Positions 35,343 through 46,720 are shown, numbered from the stretch's first letter. The stretch: DNA of 64,000 nucleotides from Flammulina velutipes (GCA_011800155.1 JAALGH010000011.1:1922001-1986000), one strand, 5' to 3'. Translations and numbers: made by a program. Notes: generated from the sequence alone by a model not told the origin.

Positions 35343-35594
35343 TAATTGTGAACTGGAATAGAAGCTTGATGATGATTTAGAACGAGTCAATATCATTTCG
35401 TCAACAGAACATTGGCATCCCGTTTCCTTGAATACATAATCGATGATCATTTGTTCCAGCGTCAGCGTTGCTTTGCATGTCAAACTATAAACTGCAGAAG
35501 AGTACATATTCATTTCATATGCAATACAGTAACGATACACATTCAATTTATCCTTCTTCAATCCCTGGCATCGACATAATCGATGCCCTCTGAG

Positions 35595-36331
35595 TCAATT
35601 AGCATCCTCCAAGATCTTTTTCTTGTCCGCCGACTTCCTCTTGATCCCCGCACTCAATAACCTCTTCAAAATACTCGCGCGCCTCTCCGTACCTGGCTTC
35701 TTGCAATCGCCGTCCAGCGCGGGCGGGTCTGCGCAATGCCTCAACCGCCTATAACCACCTGCCTCTCCTTTCTCATTAGCCTCTTTCCGGATTTCGGTAA
35801 ACTCCCTCAAGATCGCCATCGTGATCTTGCGTTCAATGCCCCTGCACCGTTCTCTGTGGCGTATCCATAGTTCCCACTGGACGATATCCCCGACGTCGTC
35901 TTTACCGTTGAGATGAACGACATGCTCGCTGCACCCGAGGCACGTCCCAGCATTTAAATTCAACCACTCCTCTACTGCTAAGAATTCGGTGAGTTTGTAG
36001 GAAGGGTTCGTGCTTTTGGGAACGAAGAAGAAATTCTTGTCGACAACGATGAGGGGAGTCTTTTTGTGTAGGTCTCGGGCGTGGAAGAAGACACTACCGC
36101 CTTGAATGTCGCTGAGTTGATGAGTAGAGGCGATGGTAATGTCAGGCTCCTGGACGCTGAATGGAATCCTACTTGTTATGAGCAAGTCGTTCACCCGAGA
36201 TCTATAGAGAAAACGCACTTTATAGTCCCGAGATCGTAGCGGAACAAATTCTGGTCTGTGTTGGCCTTGAATATGATCTTAATAGACATTATATCAACAC
36301 AATTGTGAACGGAGACGATGAAAGTCGACAT
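35595..36331 (-). CDS. Hypothetical protein, about 225-240 residues
   Basis: Two exons joined by an intron at about 36219-36170 (donor GTGCGT, acceptor AAGTAG) give one frame. Starts at 36331 (MSTFIVSV) and 36289 (MSIKIIFK) are both in frame. Visible: a beta-rich N-terminal half with ITIASTHQLSDIQGG and LIVVDKNFFFVPK, a CLGC pair followed by EHVVHLNG, and a highly charged C-terminus (KRLLSAGIKRKSADKKK) that could be a nuclear signal. No known domain recognised. A CTTATATA (TATATAAG on the coding strand) at 36399-36406 is a plausible TATA box. Confidence 0.6.
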
Positions 36332-38274
36332 GATGAACAAAGATCGGCGGTGGCGAACGAAAGGAAATTGTAGAATGTAGAGGCCACCCGGTCGACGGCT
36401 TATATACTACGACAAACGCACCTCTCATTGTTAGCGAAACTCGCCGGACCCTGGGCCGATTTCAAACTTGTTGAACATACCTGTCCATAAATGGATAAAA
36501 GTGATGATGGTTCCGATCATGATCGTCTTTTGTGTCTCGGGACTCGGAAGCAAATTTTCTTTATTGGCCTAATCGGGGTACAGTTTGGGGGACGCCCCCT
36601 CGCACCGAAGTCACGCTGACGCGAGAGCAAATGCTCATCAGCTTGACGCCGACGCGGAGGTGCGCCCACCGAATAAATAATGCTTTAGCAATGGCATGCG
36701 GCTGCAGCTGGGAGAAACGTTAGCACCGATTTAGGCGTCGAAGAATTGACTCACTGGAGAGAGAAAATGAAAAAAAGGGACGCTACGAAATGGGACCTAG
36801 GACGCATGAACGAGACTTGCTCTCTAATGTCTCGTGAAATTGTCCGAGATACCTCCCGCGGCGAGGTGGTGGAATGGGGATGGGAATTTTGCAATTGGAT
36901 TGAGTGGATGGATGGGTGGATGAATGGATCTAGTTAAAGATCCCCGAAACGACGACGCAGTCTTGAGCGAAGGGTCTGAAAGCAGATATTATTCAATAAT
37001 GACACATATTAGTGGACAGACGGTATGAATCCTCACCACCTTGTGCCGGAGTCGTGCTAGACGCAGCTCACAGCTTTTCAAACGAAAGTTCCTTGATATA
37101 TAATAGGTCCAAAATCCCCCGATAGACCAGTGATCATCGCACATTTCGTCTTGGACGCTTCGAAATTCCAGGTCGGCACTAACAAGTGAAGGGGTTCATA
37201 TCAATGACACGACGCTGCCCACTCAAATATACGTACCAACGAAGATGCTCGCGGAATTTTGCCACGTCCTGGCGTCGCAAGGCCTGACGCTCCACTGCAT
37301 CTTGAAGTGTGGCGTCACATCGAGCAAGAGCAATGTTGACGCCATCTAGACGATTCGTAGGTTGAAGCTCACAGTAAAGCAAGCCTGCAAAGCAGTTCAA
37401 AAGGACAATGATCATCGAAGATACCGGTACAACCAGAGGACCAAAATTGAAATGGGCGTCGGCGACGTTGAGCGCCAACAACAAGAAATCTGAGATAGAC
37501 AGCATTGAAGAGAGGGCAGCCCAACAGCAGCTAGACGATTCCATCTCGTGCCTTTCTTATGCTTGCGCAATTACCTCGCATTTACAAGATCAAGAATAAG
37601 ATTAAGCAGCGTGCCGTGGCGCAGTCAGGCTATAGAAGTTTCTTGAGCAGTGGCAAGTCCTCTTGAGATACGACGGAGTTTTAGACGAGAGAGTTTTGGT
37701 ACAGATAATGCTGAAAGCTCCATGTAAATCACTTGATTGAGACTTGGAATACTAGAAAATTTGCAGGGAACGTACTTCTAGATGCCCATGAGCTCATGCG
37801 GCGTCGGGCTCATGCCTCGTTGACACAGCAAGAGTGGATCATTGAGAGAAGCTTTAACGAGAAGAGATTTAGCAGTCCATGGAAGCATTTTTCGCAGGCC
37901 ATGACGCGTATTTACAGCAACGATGTGGCGTAAGCTCTCGTTAATCGGTTTGGATAAACTTGCCACACAACGTTCGATTGATAAATGTGCCCTAATGCAG
38001 CTGACGGCAGTGATGGGATAATCATTGTGAGCGTAGTGAGCAAATTATAGCGTAACGTGTGAGACCGGTCCACTCAGAGTAACGAAACAAATGCAATCTG
38101 ACAAGTCCAGACCAGGACATAAATTCAACGCCACGGCCACCAATGTTCATTCGACACGTGTCTGTCCACCACTGCACTTGCTCCATCCTTTGTATTTGTC
38201 AATAATTGGAGGCTGGTGACTAAGACGATACTAAATATGGTATTACAATCTGCAGTAAGTACGACGCAAAAGAT
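36332..38274. other. Long intergenic region with one doubtful minus-strand ORF
   Basis: Contains the TATA element of the preceding gene. At 37179-37544 a minus-strand frame (about 120 codons) has hydrophobic stretches (ISDFLLLALNVADAHF and VSSMIIVLLNCFAGLLY) followed by a charged helix (ALRRQDVAKFREHLRW), which could be a small membrane protein, but I see no supporting splice pattern or homology. At 37613-37630 tggcgcagtcagg looks like a Pol III A box without a B box. Otherwise nothing supported. Confidence 0.3.
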
Positions 38275-39774
38275 TCAAGTTTTAAATATACGCAAAAGTC
38301 GGGCGTCAGAGATGATCCGTGTTCGACATAATGGGCACTCTCTTGTGCTTGACATGACGAGTTCCGAACATCCCCTGCACATCGCGAGATGTCTGCGAGC
38401 GAAAGATCAACATCAGGAAGAACAAAGGGCAAAGTCACGTACCCGCAATCCACGATTGCAATATTTGCCTCCTCATCCTGACAGACGACACACAGCCCGT
38501 TGCGCTCGACACCAAAGCTTGGTGACTGCCACTGTGATGGAGATGGAGCCGAACCACCTCCCTGTTCCCTTGCATGTAGCTCCTTCTCTCTTTCTTGCAT
38601 CATCCTCTTCTGCCTCTCCACGCGCTCCGCCTCCTCCGCAGCCTCGGCAGCTTGCTGGCGTTCCCGTTCCTCCCTCTCCGCATCCACGAGGGTCTGGACT
38701 TTCTTGACAAGCTCGCCTTTCTCCAGGACAGTCCCAACATGGACGTGATTATCCGCCAGTATGCTCTTGAGCACACCGATGGACAAAGATGCTATCTCCC
38801 CGACGGACAGCGTTATCAAATGTGATAATGGGGGTGCGGGGGCATGATGCGTAGAAGTTGCCCGTGCACGAGGGGGATTGGGATTCAAGTTCGGACTGGG
38901 ATTGGGTCTTGTGGCGCGAGGCGGAGGAGGGGCAGTCGTTGGACGGGGAGGAGTACGAGGGGGCGGCTGGGGGCGGGAAGACTGGGGAGGCGGCGGTGGT
39001 GTATTTTGGAATGGCCGGGCCTGGCGCGGAGGAACAGATGGCCTGGGAGGTGGCGCAGGCGGGGCATCCGGGGCGAGATCTGGTCTAGCAAATTCCCAGC
39101 CTGTTTGTGCAGGGCGAGGTGGAGGTGGGGGCGGTGGAGGTGGCTCGCGTGAGAACAGTCCTCGAGAACGTTCGTTGCGTACTGGGACAGAGTGCTGGCG
39201 ATAGTATGTCTGACAGAATAAGCCAACGTAACGATGAATAACTGTTAGACTAACCTCGTAGCTGGGGCTCAGACATCCATTGGACCGCCTGGCTCTCGTC
39301 AAAGCTCGGACGATCTCCTCCTTCTCAACCATTCTATCAATCGAGATATTGTACGCCGCGGCGTATTTCTTGAGTTTACTCAAAGGCATATGTTTAAGTG
39401 CGCCCTCGGTAGAAGCGGTTACTGGCTTGAGCTGCTCAGTCAACGAAATGCAGAGATGATTGGCCACTCACTCTGAAGTAACTCGATGCAGTATGCGCAA
39501 ACGTTCATCATGTCATAACCTGGTCCTGCATTCGGTCCTCTAGGCATCAACGCCTGGTAATCGGAGCAATTATGGCAGTAAGCATAACCTAGAATACGCT
39601 CGTTATGCTAGGTAGCGACGACAACCTGTGTAGCGTACCACAATGGTTGCACATCCGCGATCTTGTAAAGATTACATTGAATTCTTTGCAGCATTTCCGG
39701 CATGCGTCTTCGTTCTGGCCAGTTATATTTGCTGGTGGCGGCCCACTGAGCAAAGGAATTCCTCTGTCGGCCAT
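38275..39774 (-). CDS. FYVE-type zinc finger + RING E3 ubiquitin ligase
   Basis: Six exons join in frame to about 430 residues. The start at 39774 gives MADRGIPLLSG. The N-terminal FYVE-like finger reads CRKCCKEFNVIF, then CNHCGYAYCHNC and VCAYCIELL across two introns. A helical SAP-like segment follows (MPLSKLKKYAAAYNISIDRM), then a Pro-rich linker of about 110 residues, a second SAP-like segment (LSIGVLKSILADNHVHV), a coiled coil (AEREERERQQAAEAAEEAER) and a C-terminal C3HC4 RING: CVVCQDEEA, DCGHLAMC, C.EL, CPLCRTRI, with the His codon made by the last splice. The order matches the RNF34/rififylin group and fungal Pib1-type ligases at endosomal/vacuolar membranes. The degenerate FYVE may not bind PI3P. 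Confidence 0.85.
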
Positions 39775-40119
39775 CGTTGACGCCGTAGAGAGTAGTGAAT
39801 GGCTTATTAACGGGATAGAAACGTTTATAAACGCGATAGAATCGACGAGAACATGACGGTAAGATGACAAACAGTTCGGCGCGGCCGGCGGATCTGACCG
39901 GGACGTGGCGCACGGCAGATGCCGCTTCGTCTCTTATTGTGACTATCATCACCATTAAGCAATCACCGAGGTCAGTCTGCTGCTATCGCTAACGTTGATT
40001 TCACTCATATATCCCCTTAGGCTTCCGAACTCGTTGCACCGGGAGACTCCTATTTTCATTCTAGGTATCCTTTTGTCTTACTACACGAGCATTAACTAAC
40101 GCGACTGTACAGTGATATC
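39775..40119. repeat. 5' region of F-box B, partner of F-box A upstream block
   Basis: gatctgaccgggacgtggcg, cagatgccg.ttcg, attgtgactatcatca and ttactacacgagcattaac match the F-box A upstream region in order. The duplication therefore covered the promoter as well as the coding sequence. There is no separate gene here. Confidence 0.5.
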
Positions 40120-41568
40120 ATGGCCAAGGGGAGAAGACTTGCGCGTACATCTACCACCGACCCGCCCAGTCCTGGGCCAGCCAAAATACTTGAGCTCCCA
40201 AATGAACTCCTCATTCTCATTCTCCGAAACATCAAGGAGCCAGACATATTCTCTCTGGCTTTGACATGCCGACGCCTCAATAAGACTGCGTTTGGGTACC
40301 TTTTCTTCCCACCACCACCCACGCCTCTTTTTTTCTACAGTCCAATTCGGTTCGAAGGTGGCCTCTCCTCTGTGTACATTGGTCACACGAGGGAATTCCG
40401 CACATTTAAAGCGCTGCGACTAGCATTTTTCGATAAACCCTGCCCGCGCACTATCCAGACCCATTTCTCTGCAATTTCTTTTCCAGGCGAGGCAAAGCAG
40501 GCTGGTCTATTTTTTGAAACCAGTCCTTCGGTGGAACATATCTTGTTTTGTTTCCATCCGGTCTATCATAAAGTGCCCACACCCGCCGCTTACCGAAGAG
40601 CCATGGAATACTTGCTCAAAAGTCTAACCTGTGTTCGTGTCCACCAAAAGGCATTCGATCTGGAACTATCTGGCACTAATATCGTTGTTGATGATACAGC
40701 GCCATCCCCATCCTTCAACGGGATTCTTCTTCGGACGCCAACCAAACTCACTCTTAAAGGGACCACCTTCCTTTTTAAACATCCCTTCCTCTATTGGACC
40801 ATCAACTCGATGGACGCATGTCGGCTCTCCAACTTGCACTTGACGAACGTGGACATCGGACCATATCTCAATTTAATCACGCTTGATACTCTTCGAGAGC
40901 TAACCATTGCCTGCCACACGGTCACGCAAGTCGAGCTCAGCGCGTTCTTATCCCGACATCACAAGATCGTCACTCTTGTCGTCCATAACATTGCCAACAT
41001 CCCTGATGGTGATGCTACCTCACAAATCAAAGCCGATAAAGCGATAGCCAGAGGTGCTCTTCCAAAAGTACACAAGCTACAGATGCCGCCCAAGTATCTC
41101 CTGTCGTGGCTTCGCGCTAGGTCTTCCCTACGCTCCCTCAAAGTCTTGCATTTGGAAGACCGGGTTTCAGATTCCCCACTGCAGGATATTCTACACGCGC
41201 TCGCTTCAAGATCCGAAACAACGCCGCTTCATACCCTCTCACTCCCACTACGGGATCTTAGCGAAACATCAAAATGGGTGGACATCCCGCTGGAGGATCG
41301 AGCAGAGCCACACGTAAAAGGGCTGCTGCAGCTCCATGTGCATCTAAATGAGTATTATTGTACAATTACTGTGGAGGTGTTGGAATGGCTTGCGAGTGCC
41401 GTCGCACTGTTTCCGGATGTCAAAACTCTCAACATCCGTTGGCCAGGTGAGGGAAAAATTTGGCATAATCGTTTGCGGAAGCTGTTGAGGGAGAAGTGTC
41501 CACGACTCACTCATACCGAGTTTGACGACATTCGAGCCCCCATACTAGGCATAGCTTATGATGCTTAG
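40120..41568 (+). CDS. F-box protein B
   Basis: Single-exon protein of 482 residues starting MAKGRRLAR, aligned along its length with F-box A. F-box near residue 25: ILELPNELLILILRN, then SLALTCRRLN. It is followed by a variable segment (about 60-165) and a conserved LRR-like region. Between about 40665 and 40850 the DNA differs from F-box A at only one visible site (catccctt against catccttt), while the segment before it is strongly diverged in protein sequence. It lies head-to-tail with F-box C. Role: probable substrate receptor of an SCF ubiquitin ligase. Confidence 0.87.
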   Translation: MAKGRRLARTSTTDPPSPGPAKILELPNELLILILRNIKEPDIFSLALTCRRLNKTAFGYLFFPPPPTPLFFYSPIRFEGGLSSVYIGHTREFRTFKALRLAFFDKPCPRTIQTHFSAISFPGEAKQAGLFFETSPSVEHILFCFHPVYHKVPTPAAYRRAMEYLLKSLTCVRVHQKAFDLELSGTNIVVDDTAPSPSFNGILLRTPTKLTLKGTTFLFKHPFLYWTINSMDACRLSNLHLTNVDIGPYLNLITLDTLRELTIACHTVTQVELSAFLSRHHKIVTLVVHNIANIPDGDATSQIKADKAIARGALPKVHKLQMPPKYLLSWLRARSSLRSLKVLHLEDRVSDSPLQDILHALASRSETTPLHTLSLPLRDLSETSKWVDIPLEDRAEPHVKGLLQLHVHLNEYYCTITVEVLEWLASAVALFPDVKTLNIRWPGEGKIWHNRLRKLLREKCPRLTHTEFDDIRAPILGIAYDA

Positions 41569-41739
41569 TCTAACTAGTAGTCGGTTCATTATGACTTCCA
41601 CGAAATTTGTAGTCCTAGTTTGCACACAGAATTTTCATGCGAATGCCACGATAGCGGTCACATGGTACAATATCTTTCGTTCGAACCATCACCATTCTCT
41701 CTCTCTCTCGCTCCTACTTCTAACGCAACTAGTGATTAA

Positions 41740-43315
41740 ATGACATCGTATGTATTCTATCCTATCCTTACAAACCAGGCTGTACTTAATCCACAGTATT
41801 CAAAGTTTTCCGCCACCGCCAGGTGACTCGGATGCGCCACTGTCGCCCGAAGCGACCCAATTCGCTATCACAAGTATCATTGATCTACCCAATGAGCTCC
41901 TTCATGCCATCATAGCTGATTCCGATGATTCCGATGTCTTCTCGCTCGGTCTATCGTGCAGGCGCTTCAACCGAGTCGTGTTTGGATACCAGTTCTCCAT
42001 GTTGACCCCTGAAGAAAAATGTTGGAATTCCATATTAATCGACGCGGAGCACGGCTCATTCCGCATCTTCGACGCCCTCCGACTCTCGTTATTCGACAAG
42101 CCTAGCATCCTCACGATCAGAGTCGGCTTTTCTCCATCTGGCTTTCCTGAGGAATTTGGGCGACTCGGCCGATTCTTTCGCACGCAACCATTGCTACATA
42201 ACGTTGATCTTCAATTCATGAAGAGCCAGTCACCCGGCCAACGTCAGGCTGTCGAGGAACGACTCGCGTATATGAACGCGATGACCAGCTTTTTGCCGGG
42301 CCTATCCCTGGTCAAGTTCGAGGATTTCTCATCGACGCTGTTTCTCCGTGGAGATTTACATTTTCACGATGATCAGGCTAGTGCTCCTTATAATGCCCCC
42401 CTCCTCCATTTACCTCCAAAGGTCGGGCTTTGTGGAACCTCCTTTCTATTCGGGCCTCACTTCCTCAACTGGACTATCAACTCTATAAATGCCTCTCGTG
42501 TCGTAGAATTAATTCTCAGAGGCAACCTGCAGATTGCGGAACACATGGAACGACTCACGCTCAACCACTTGTCCATCTTAAGCTTGAAGTTTGATAGCTA
42601 TATCTCTAGCAGAGCTAGAGTCACACCGTTGCAGCTGAATCGCTTCCTTTCCCGACATCCCACACTCACCACAGTCAACGTGTCTTCTTCTTCTGTGCTT
42701 GCGCTTCGAAACGCAGCGGAAGCCACAGACGGCATGTCAGCGATCGCTCGTGATGCTTTACCCAATGCCCACGATATTACCCTGCCTGGTGAATATCTCG
42801 CATCCTGGTTGTCCATCCCTTCTGTCCTTCCTTCGATTACCCACTGTCGTGTCTACGACGAGCCGCCGGAATCGACGATGCAAAAGATCCTGTACGGTCT
42901 CGCTAGGAGAGGCAAGGTAACACATATCCACCTGCCGTTGTTCCATTATATCCATCAGTCCGCCTGGATGGACATCCCTTTGACTGAGCGAACAGAGCCC
43001 AAGATGAAAGGCACTACCGACCTCGACCTGTCGCTTCCAGAAGGGTGGAACACGACAAGGGAAATAGAAGAGAAGCTCAGCAGTGCGATCGCGTTGTTCC
43101 CTGACATCGAACGAGTCTCGCTGATTGTGCTTGCAATCCATGCGAAGGATTTTTCCGACTTCAGGAAGCTGTTGAAGAAGAAATGTCCGAGCCTTATATC
43201 CGTTAGAAGCTTTTCGGAGACTTTTTATGTGGTGAGTTTCGCGACTTTTCCTCCAAAACACTCAACGACCCATCAACACAGTGACGCGGAAGGTGAAATC
43301 TCTTCTGCTAGCTGA
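41740..43315 (+). CDS. F-box protein C
   Basis: F-box IIDLPNELLHAIIAD, then SLGLSCRRFN, followed by a long LRR-like region. I prefer the start at 41740: an 8-nt exon (ATGACATC) with a GTATGT donor and CACAG acceptor at 41796 leads in phase to SIQSFPPPPGDSDAP; the unspliced start at 41750 is the alternative. At the 3' end a GTGAGT..CACAG intron at 43231-43281 would put a TGA immediately after the splice (ending ETFYV); without it the frame runs to 43315. About 500 residues. It is related to A and B in architecture (shared .GTSFLFG..FLNWTINSI.A.) but is much older. Confidence 0.83.
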
Positions 43316-43696
43316 GATTTGGGGAGCATCGTCGCAAGTATATTACAAACCTTAACACTACCATTTAGGAGGCTAAAGGTATAAATTAAGACCCCCAGTC
43401 CATGTACTTGATCAGCAGCTCACTGAGGATAAGTAGTGGCGCAACGAATGAAGCCCGGGATCACATAAGTTTCTATCTATATCGCGTCGACGGTCGTGGT
43501 CGCCATTCTTCTTTAGCTTTTTGGCATTGTACCACGAGGTATGGTCTTTTTATTGTCCTCTTTGGGCAACGCAAAGGGACTATTACCCATTGTTCATCCT
43601 TGAGCGAACAATGGTAACCGCGCGCGCGCGAGCCGACCACAATACTTAAGAGCCTCACATGAGCCCTCTCTCCATCATCCTCTTCCTTCAATCAAT
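43316..43696. other. Intergenic with alternating CG tract
   Basis: Includes a run of alternating c and g at about 43619-43630, capable in principle of Z-DNA. No gene is seen. A pyrimidine-rich tract (ctctctccatcatcctcttcc) precedes the next start. Confidence 0.4.
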
Positions 43697-44205
43697 ATGC
43701 AAGACATGTACGCCACATTTCTCTAATCCTGTGCTATTATGCTGATACCCCAATAGCACCATGACCGACGAAACTGTCGCCAACGTTCTTGTCGTTGGCA
43801 AGACGTATGTCCGCTATTACTTACTCTCTGACTCCCCGGTCTAATCTCCGACTTAGCGCACTCACTGTTCCTCCACGCCTTCCTCTAACTGCCTTGATGC
43901 AGGAGACCCAGCGGGCTCGCGCAGCCTGGAATCAACCATATCCTATGCCGGTCATTGCATACGACCCAGAGAAGGCTAGAGAGGCGCCTCTTCGGCCTCT
44001 TCCTCCTCCTGTAGCTCCTCGATCGCAGGCTCAGATTCCATCGCGGAATGCACCTGCTTCGCAGTCATTTACCGGCATGTTCAGCCGACAATTGAACTTC
44101 AACGCAGAGTCGGACACGGCGAGCTATGGATCCCAGGTTGCGTATGCCAGTGCGGCGTTCGCTCCTCAGGCCCCGAATGACTATGTGTATCCTTCATTCT
44201 ACTAA
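43697..44205 (+). CDS. Small proline-rich hypothetical protein
   Basis: Exons 43697-43707, 43757-43804 and 43857-44205 splice in phase to 135 residues. The protein starts MQDITMTDETVANVLVVGKT, then has a Pro/Ala-rich, low-complexity body (RPLPPPVAPRSQAQIPS) and ends NDYVYPSFY. There is no recognised domain, signal peptide or Cys. The pyrimidine-rich leader and regular short introns support a real gene. Likely disordered. Confidence 0.6.
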
Positions 44206-44304
44206 TCATTGATATTTCTACCTACAATTCTATACATCCATCATGCTTGATACTCATACAATGTTATCCATTTACATAGTTCATATTGCGCCACATAGTG
44301 TCGA

Positions 44305-45189
44305 CTAGGAGAATTGAAGCTTCGTGAGAGCGCGCGCTAACTCTGTAGCTGCTCTTGGGTCCGATGTCATAACATGGATCGGCTCGGTCTCTCTGAACAC
44401 CTCTTCCAAAACTTGGACAGCACCTGACATGTGTGCAACCCGTGCGCAGACAGCGTGTAGCTTGAGTAGTTGCGGATGAGGCGGTGAAATAAGAATCTGG
44501 TTGGACCTTTGACGGACCGGAACGTGATTGTAGTTAGGAAGAATGCAGAACAGCGGAGGTACTCGGGGAAGAACACTGGCTCATAAGTGTCAGACAAGAC
44601 TTGCCCATGATGATCCTAGTCTGTGATTAGCTTGGAAGCGTATCATAAGCTAAAACACACTATAGCAGGTTGGAGGGATACATTCAATCCAGAGAAGAGA
44701 GGAGAAGCAGTGGCTCCGACGATGAAGGCGTTCTGAGGGTCATGGAGATGTTCAGAGCCTGGAAGTTGTCCCACCGAGAGGCCATATTGTTCGATGAGCG
44801 CTGACGCACAAGTGGCCCATTTCTGGTGGAAAGGTCGTCAAACGGACTCTCGGTGATGAATGAGAACATTTATGTACCCTTTGACCTACTCGAGGCGACA
44901 TTCCGACGATCTCTTTGGTCAGCCTTGACTCAGTGATGAGGTATGCAACGTCCGTGGAAGTACCCCTAGTGCTGGCGTATGAGCTGGACTCTTCGTGATA
45001 AAATCCCATTCCAAGTCACCAGAGAAAACGCAACGATTGTTGTCGCGAGCCAGGAGCTGGATAGTTATTTAGCATTCGCAGACCAGTAGAAGACGGCAGA
45101 TACCATATCAATTTTCGCAATCGTCCTGGAGTTGCCTTAGCGTCTTCCAGGGTCTGTTCGAGTGTGTTTGTATTCTTGGAATCGGACAT
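44305..45189 (-). CDS. HNH endonuclease-family protein, probably degenerate
   Basis: The start at 45189 gives MSDSKNTNTLEQTLEDAKATPG. Downstream exons read DVAYLITESRLTKEIVGMSP, ALIEQYGLSVGQLPGSEHLH then DPQNAFIVGATASPLFSGL, a piece with ILISPPHPQLLKLHAVCARV, and AHMSGAVQVLEEVFRETEPI to the stop. The helix after ISPP.P.LL.LHA.CA.VAH.SGA is the C-terminal hallmark of the large basidiomycete HNH-nuclease family. The His-Asn-His core region corresponds to the H.P.NAF stretch, but only part of it is seen, so activity is doubtful. Exon borders are approximate. Confidence 0.55.
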
Positions 45190-45370
45190 GGGTGGGTAAT
45201 CAGAGGTGCTCCCTGTAGACGTGGCGTCGTTTGGGCTGAGAGCTACATGAATGGAGGTTAAGAAGTACTACGAGGAAATGAAACGCTCACCCACACGCGC
45301 CGGATGGTAAAGCGTGACACATTGTAATTGGGTTGTCGACGTAAGCCATGCCCCAGTACACCGTTTCAAT

Positions 45371-45437
45371 ACTCAACTCAACTCGCCTCAACTCGCCTCA
45401 ACTCGCCTCAACTCGCCTCAATTCCTCTCAACTCGTG
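45371..45437. repeat. 10-bp minisatellite, unit aactcgcctc
   Basis: Four exact aactcgcctc units in tandem after an aactc lead-in, followed by degenerate units (aattcctctc, aactcgtgac). Confidence 0.85.
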
Positions 45438-45476
45438 ACAGTCAGCATGAGTTCAACTCAAATGGGAAAATAAAAA

Positions 45477-45556
45477 GGCGACACCGAGATTCGAACGAAC
45501 GACCTCGGCAATAGAACCTATCAATGTAACCAGCCATACCATTAGGCCAATTAGCC
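45477..45556 (-). repeat. Degenerate tRNA-like (SINE-like) unit
   Basis: Read on the minus strand, 45556 to 45477 has an A box TGGCCTAATGG at positions 8-18 and a B box GTTCGAATCTC, followed at once by TTTTT, the Pol III terminator. The T-arm stem CCGAG/CTCGG pairs, but its loop is 15 nt instead of 7, and the acceptor arms pair only at the first three positions (GGC/GCC). It is therefore not a working tRNA but a tRNA pseudogene or SINE head. Confidence 0.55.
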
Positions 45557-45817
45557 ATAACATAGAGCAATCGTGTGGCTACCTATCCCCTCCACCCGTA
45601 CCTATAGGACAGAAATTAAACGACCTTATCTTAGCTCAAAGTATAGTATACCATACAGCCAACACTTATAAATGGAGCGAGCGTTGTACACATTCTATGC
45701 GTTCGTTCGCCAGTGGCGTAGTTAAGTAAGCCGTAGTCATATCTGTCAATTTAACTTGATTACTCTTCTCTCTTCTTCTCTCTTCCTCTCGTCATCCTTC
45801 CATCGTTAACGTTCAAA

Positions 45818-46720
45818 CCGACGCTCAACGCCGCCCTCTCGACCCCAAGAGTCGACGGCAAGCGGACCCAACGCCAACCGGACCATTTCCCGCCCATACC
45901 GCCTCATCCACCGCCCCTACCGCCTCCCAAAATCGACGGGAAGGCGATAAAAACGCCAAACCGACGCCCAACGTCGCCCTCTCGACCCCAAGAGTCGACG
46001 GCAAGCGGATTCAACGCCAACCGGACCATTTCCCGCCCATACCGCCTCATCCACCGCCCCTACCGCCTCCCAAAATCGACGGGAAGGCGATAAAAACGCC
46101 AAACCGACGCCCAACGTCGCCCTCTCGACCCCAAGAGTCGACGGCAAGCGGATTCAACGCCAACCGGACCATTTCCCGCCCATACCGCCTCATCCACCGC
46201 CCCTACCGCCTCCCAAAATCGACGGGAAGGCGATAAAAACGCCAAACCGACGCCCAACGTCGCCCTCTCGACCCCAAGAGTCGACGGCAAGCGGATTCAA
46301 CGCCAACCGGACCATTTCCCGCCCATACCGCCTCATCCACCGCCCCTACCGCCTCCCAAAATCGACGGGAAGGCGATAAAAACGCCAAACCGACGCCCAA
46401 CGTCGCCCTCTCGACCCCAAGAGTCGACGGCAAGCGGACCCAACGCCAACCGGACCATTTCCCGCCCATACCGCCTCATCCACCGCCCATACCGCCTCCC
46501 AAAATCGACGGGAAGGCGATAAAAACGCCAAACCGCCGCCCAACGTCGCCCTCTCGACCCCAAGAGTCGACGGCAAGCGGATTCAACGCTAACCGGACCA
46601 TTTCCCGCCCATACCGCCTCCCAAAATCGACGGGAAGGCGATAAAAACGCCAAACCGCCGCCCAACGTCGCCCTCTCGACCCCAAGAGTCGACGGCAAGC
46701 GGATTCAACGCTAACCGGAC
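45818..46720. repeat. 143-bp tandem array (five full, one shortened, one partial copy)
   Basis: Units start at 45818, 45961, 46104, 46247, 46390, 46533 and 46655. Copies 2-4 are almost identical. The sixth has a 21-bp deletion (122 bp), and copies 6 and 7 share a distinguishing base change (ccgccg) and gctaacc. Each contains ctctcgaccccaagagtcga, a near-palindrome. The period is not a multiple of three, so the frames seen across it are not a repeated protein. The flanks (45790-45817 and 46721-46900) carry related diverged sequence. Confidence 0.95.

Noticed and set aside
37611..37690. Possible tRNA (tggcgcagtcagg A-box-like sequence)
   Set aside because: No B box or T arm follows and no acceptor stem can be formed.
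38844..39204. Plus-strand Gly/Arg-rich frames opposite the RING gene
   Set aside because: They are the antisense of the Pro-rich linker of the FYVE/RING gene.
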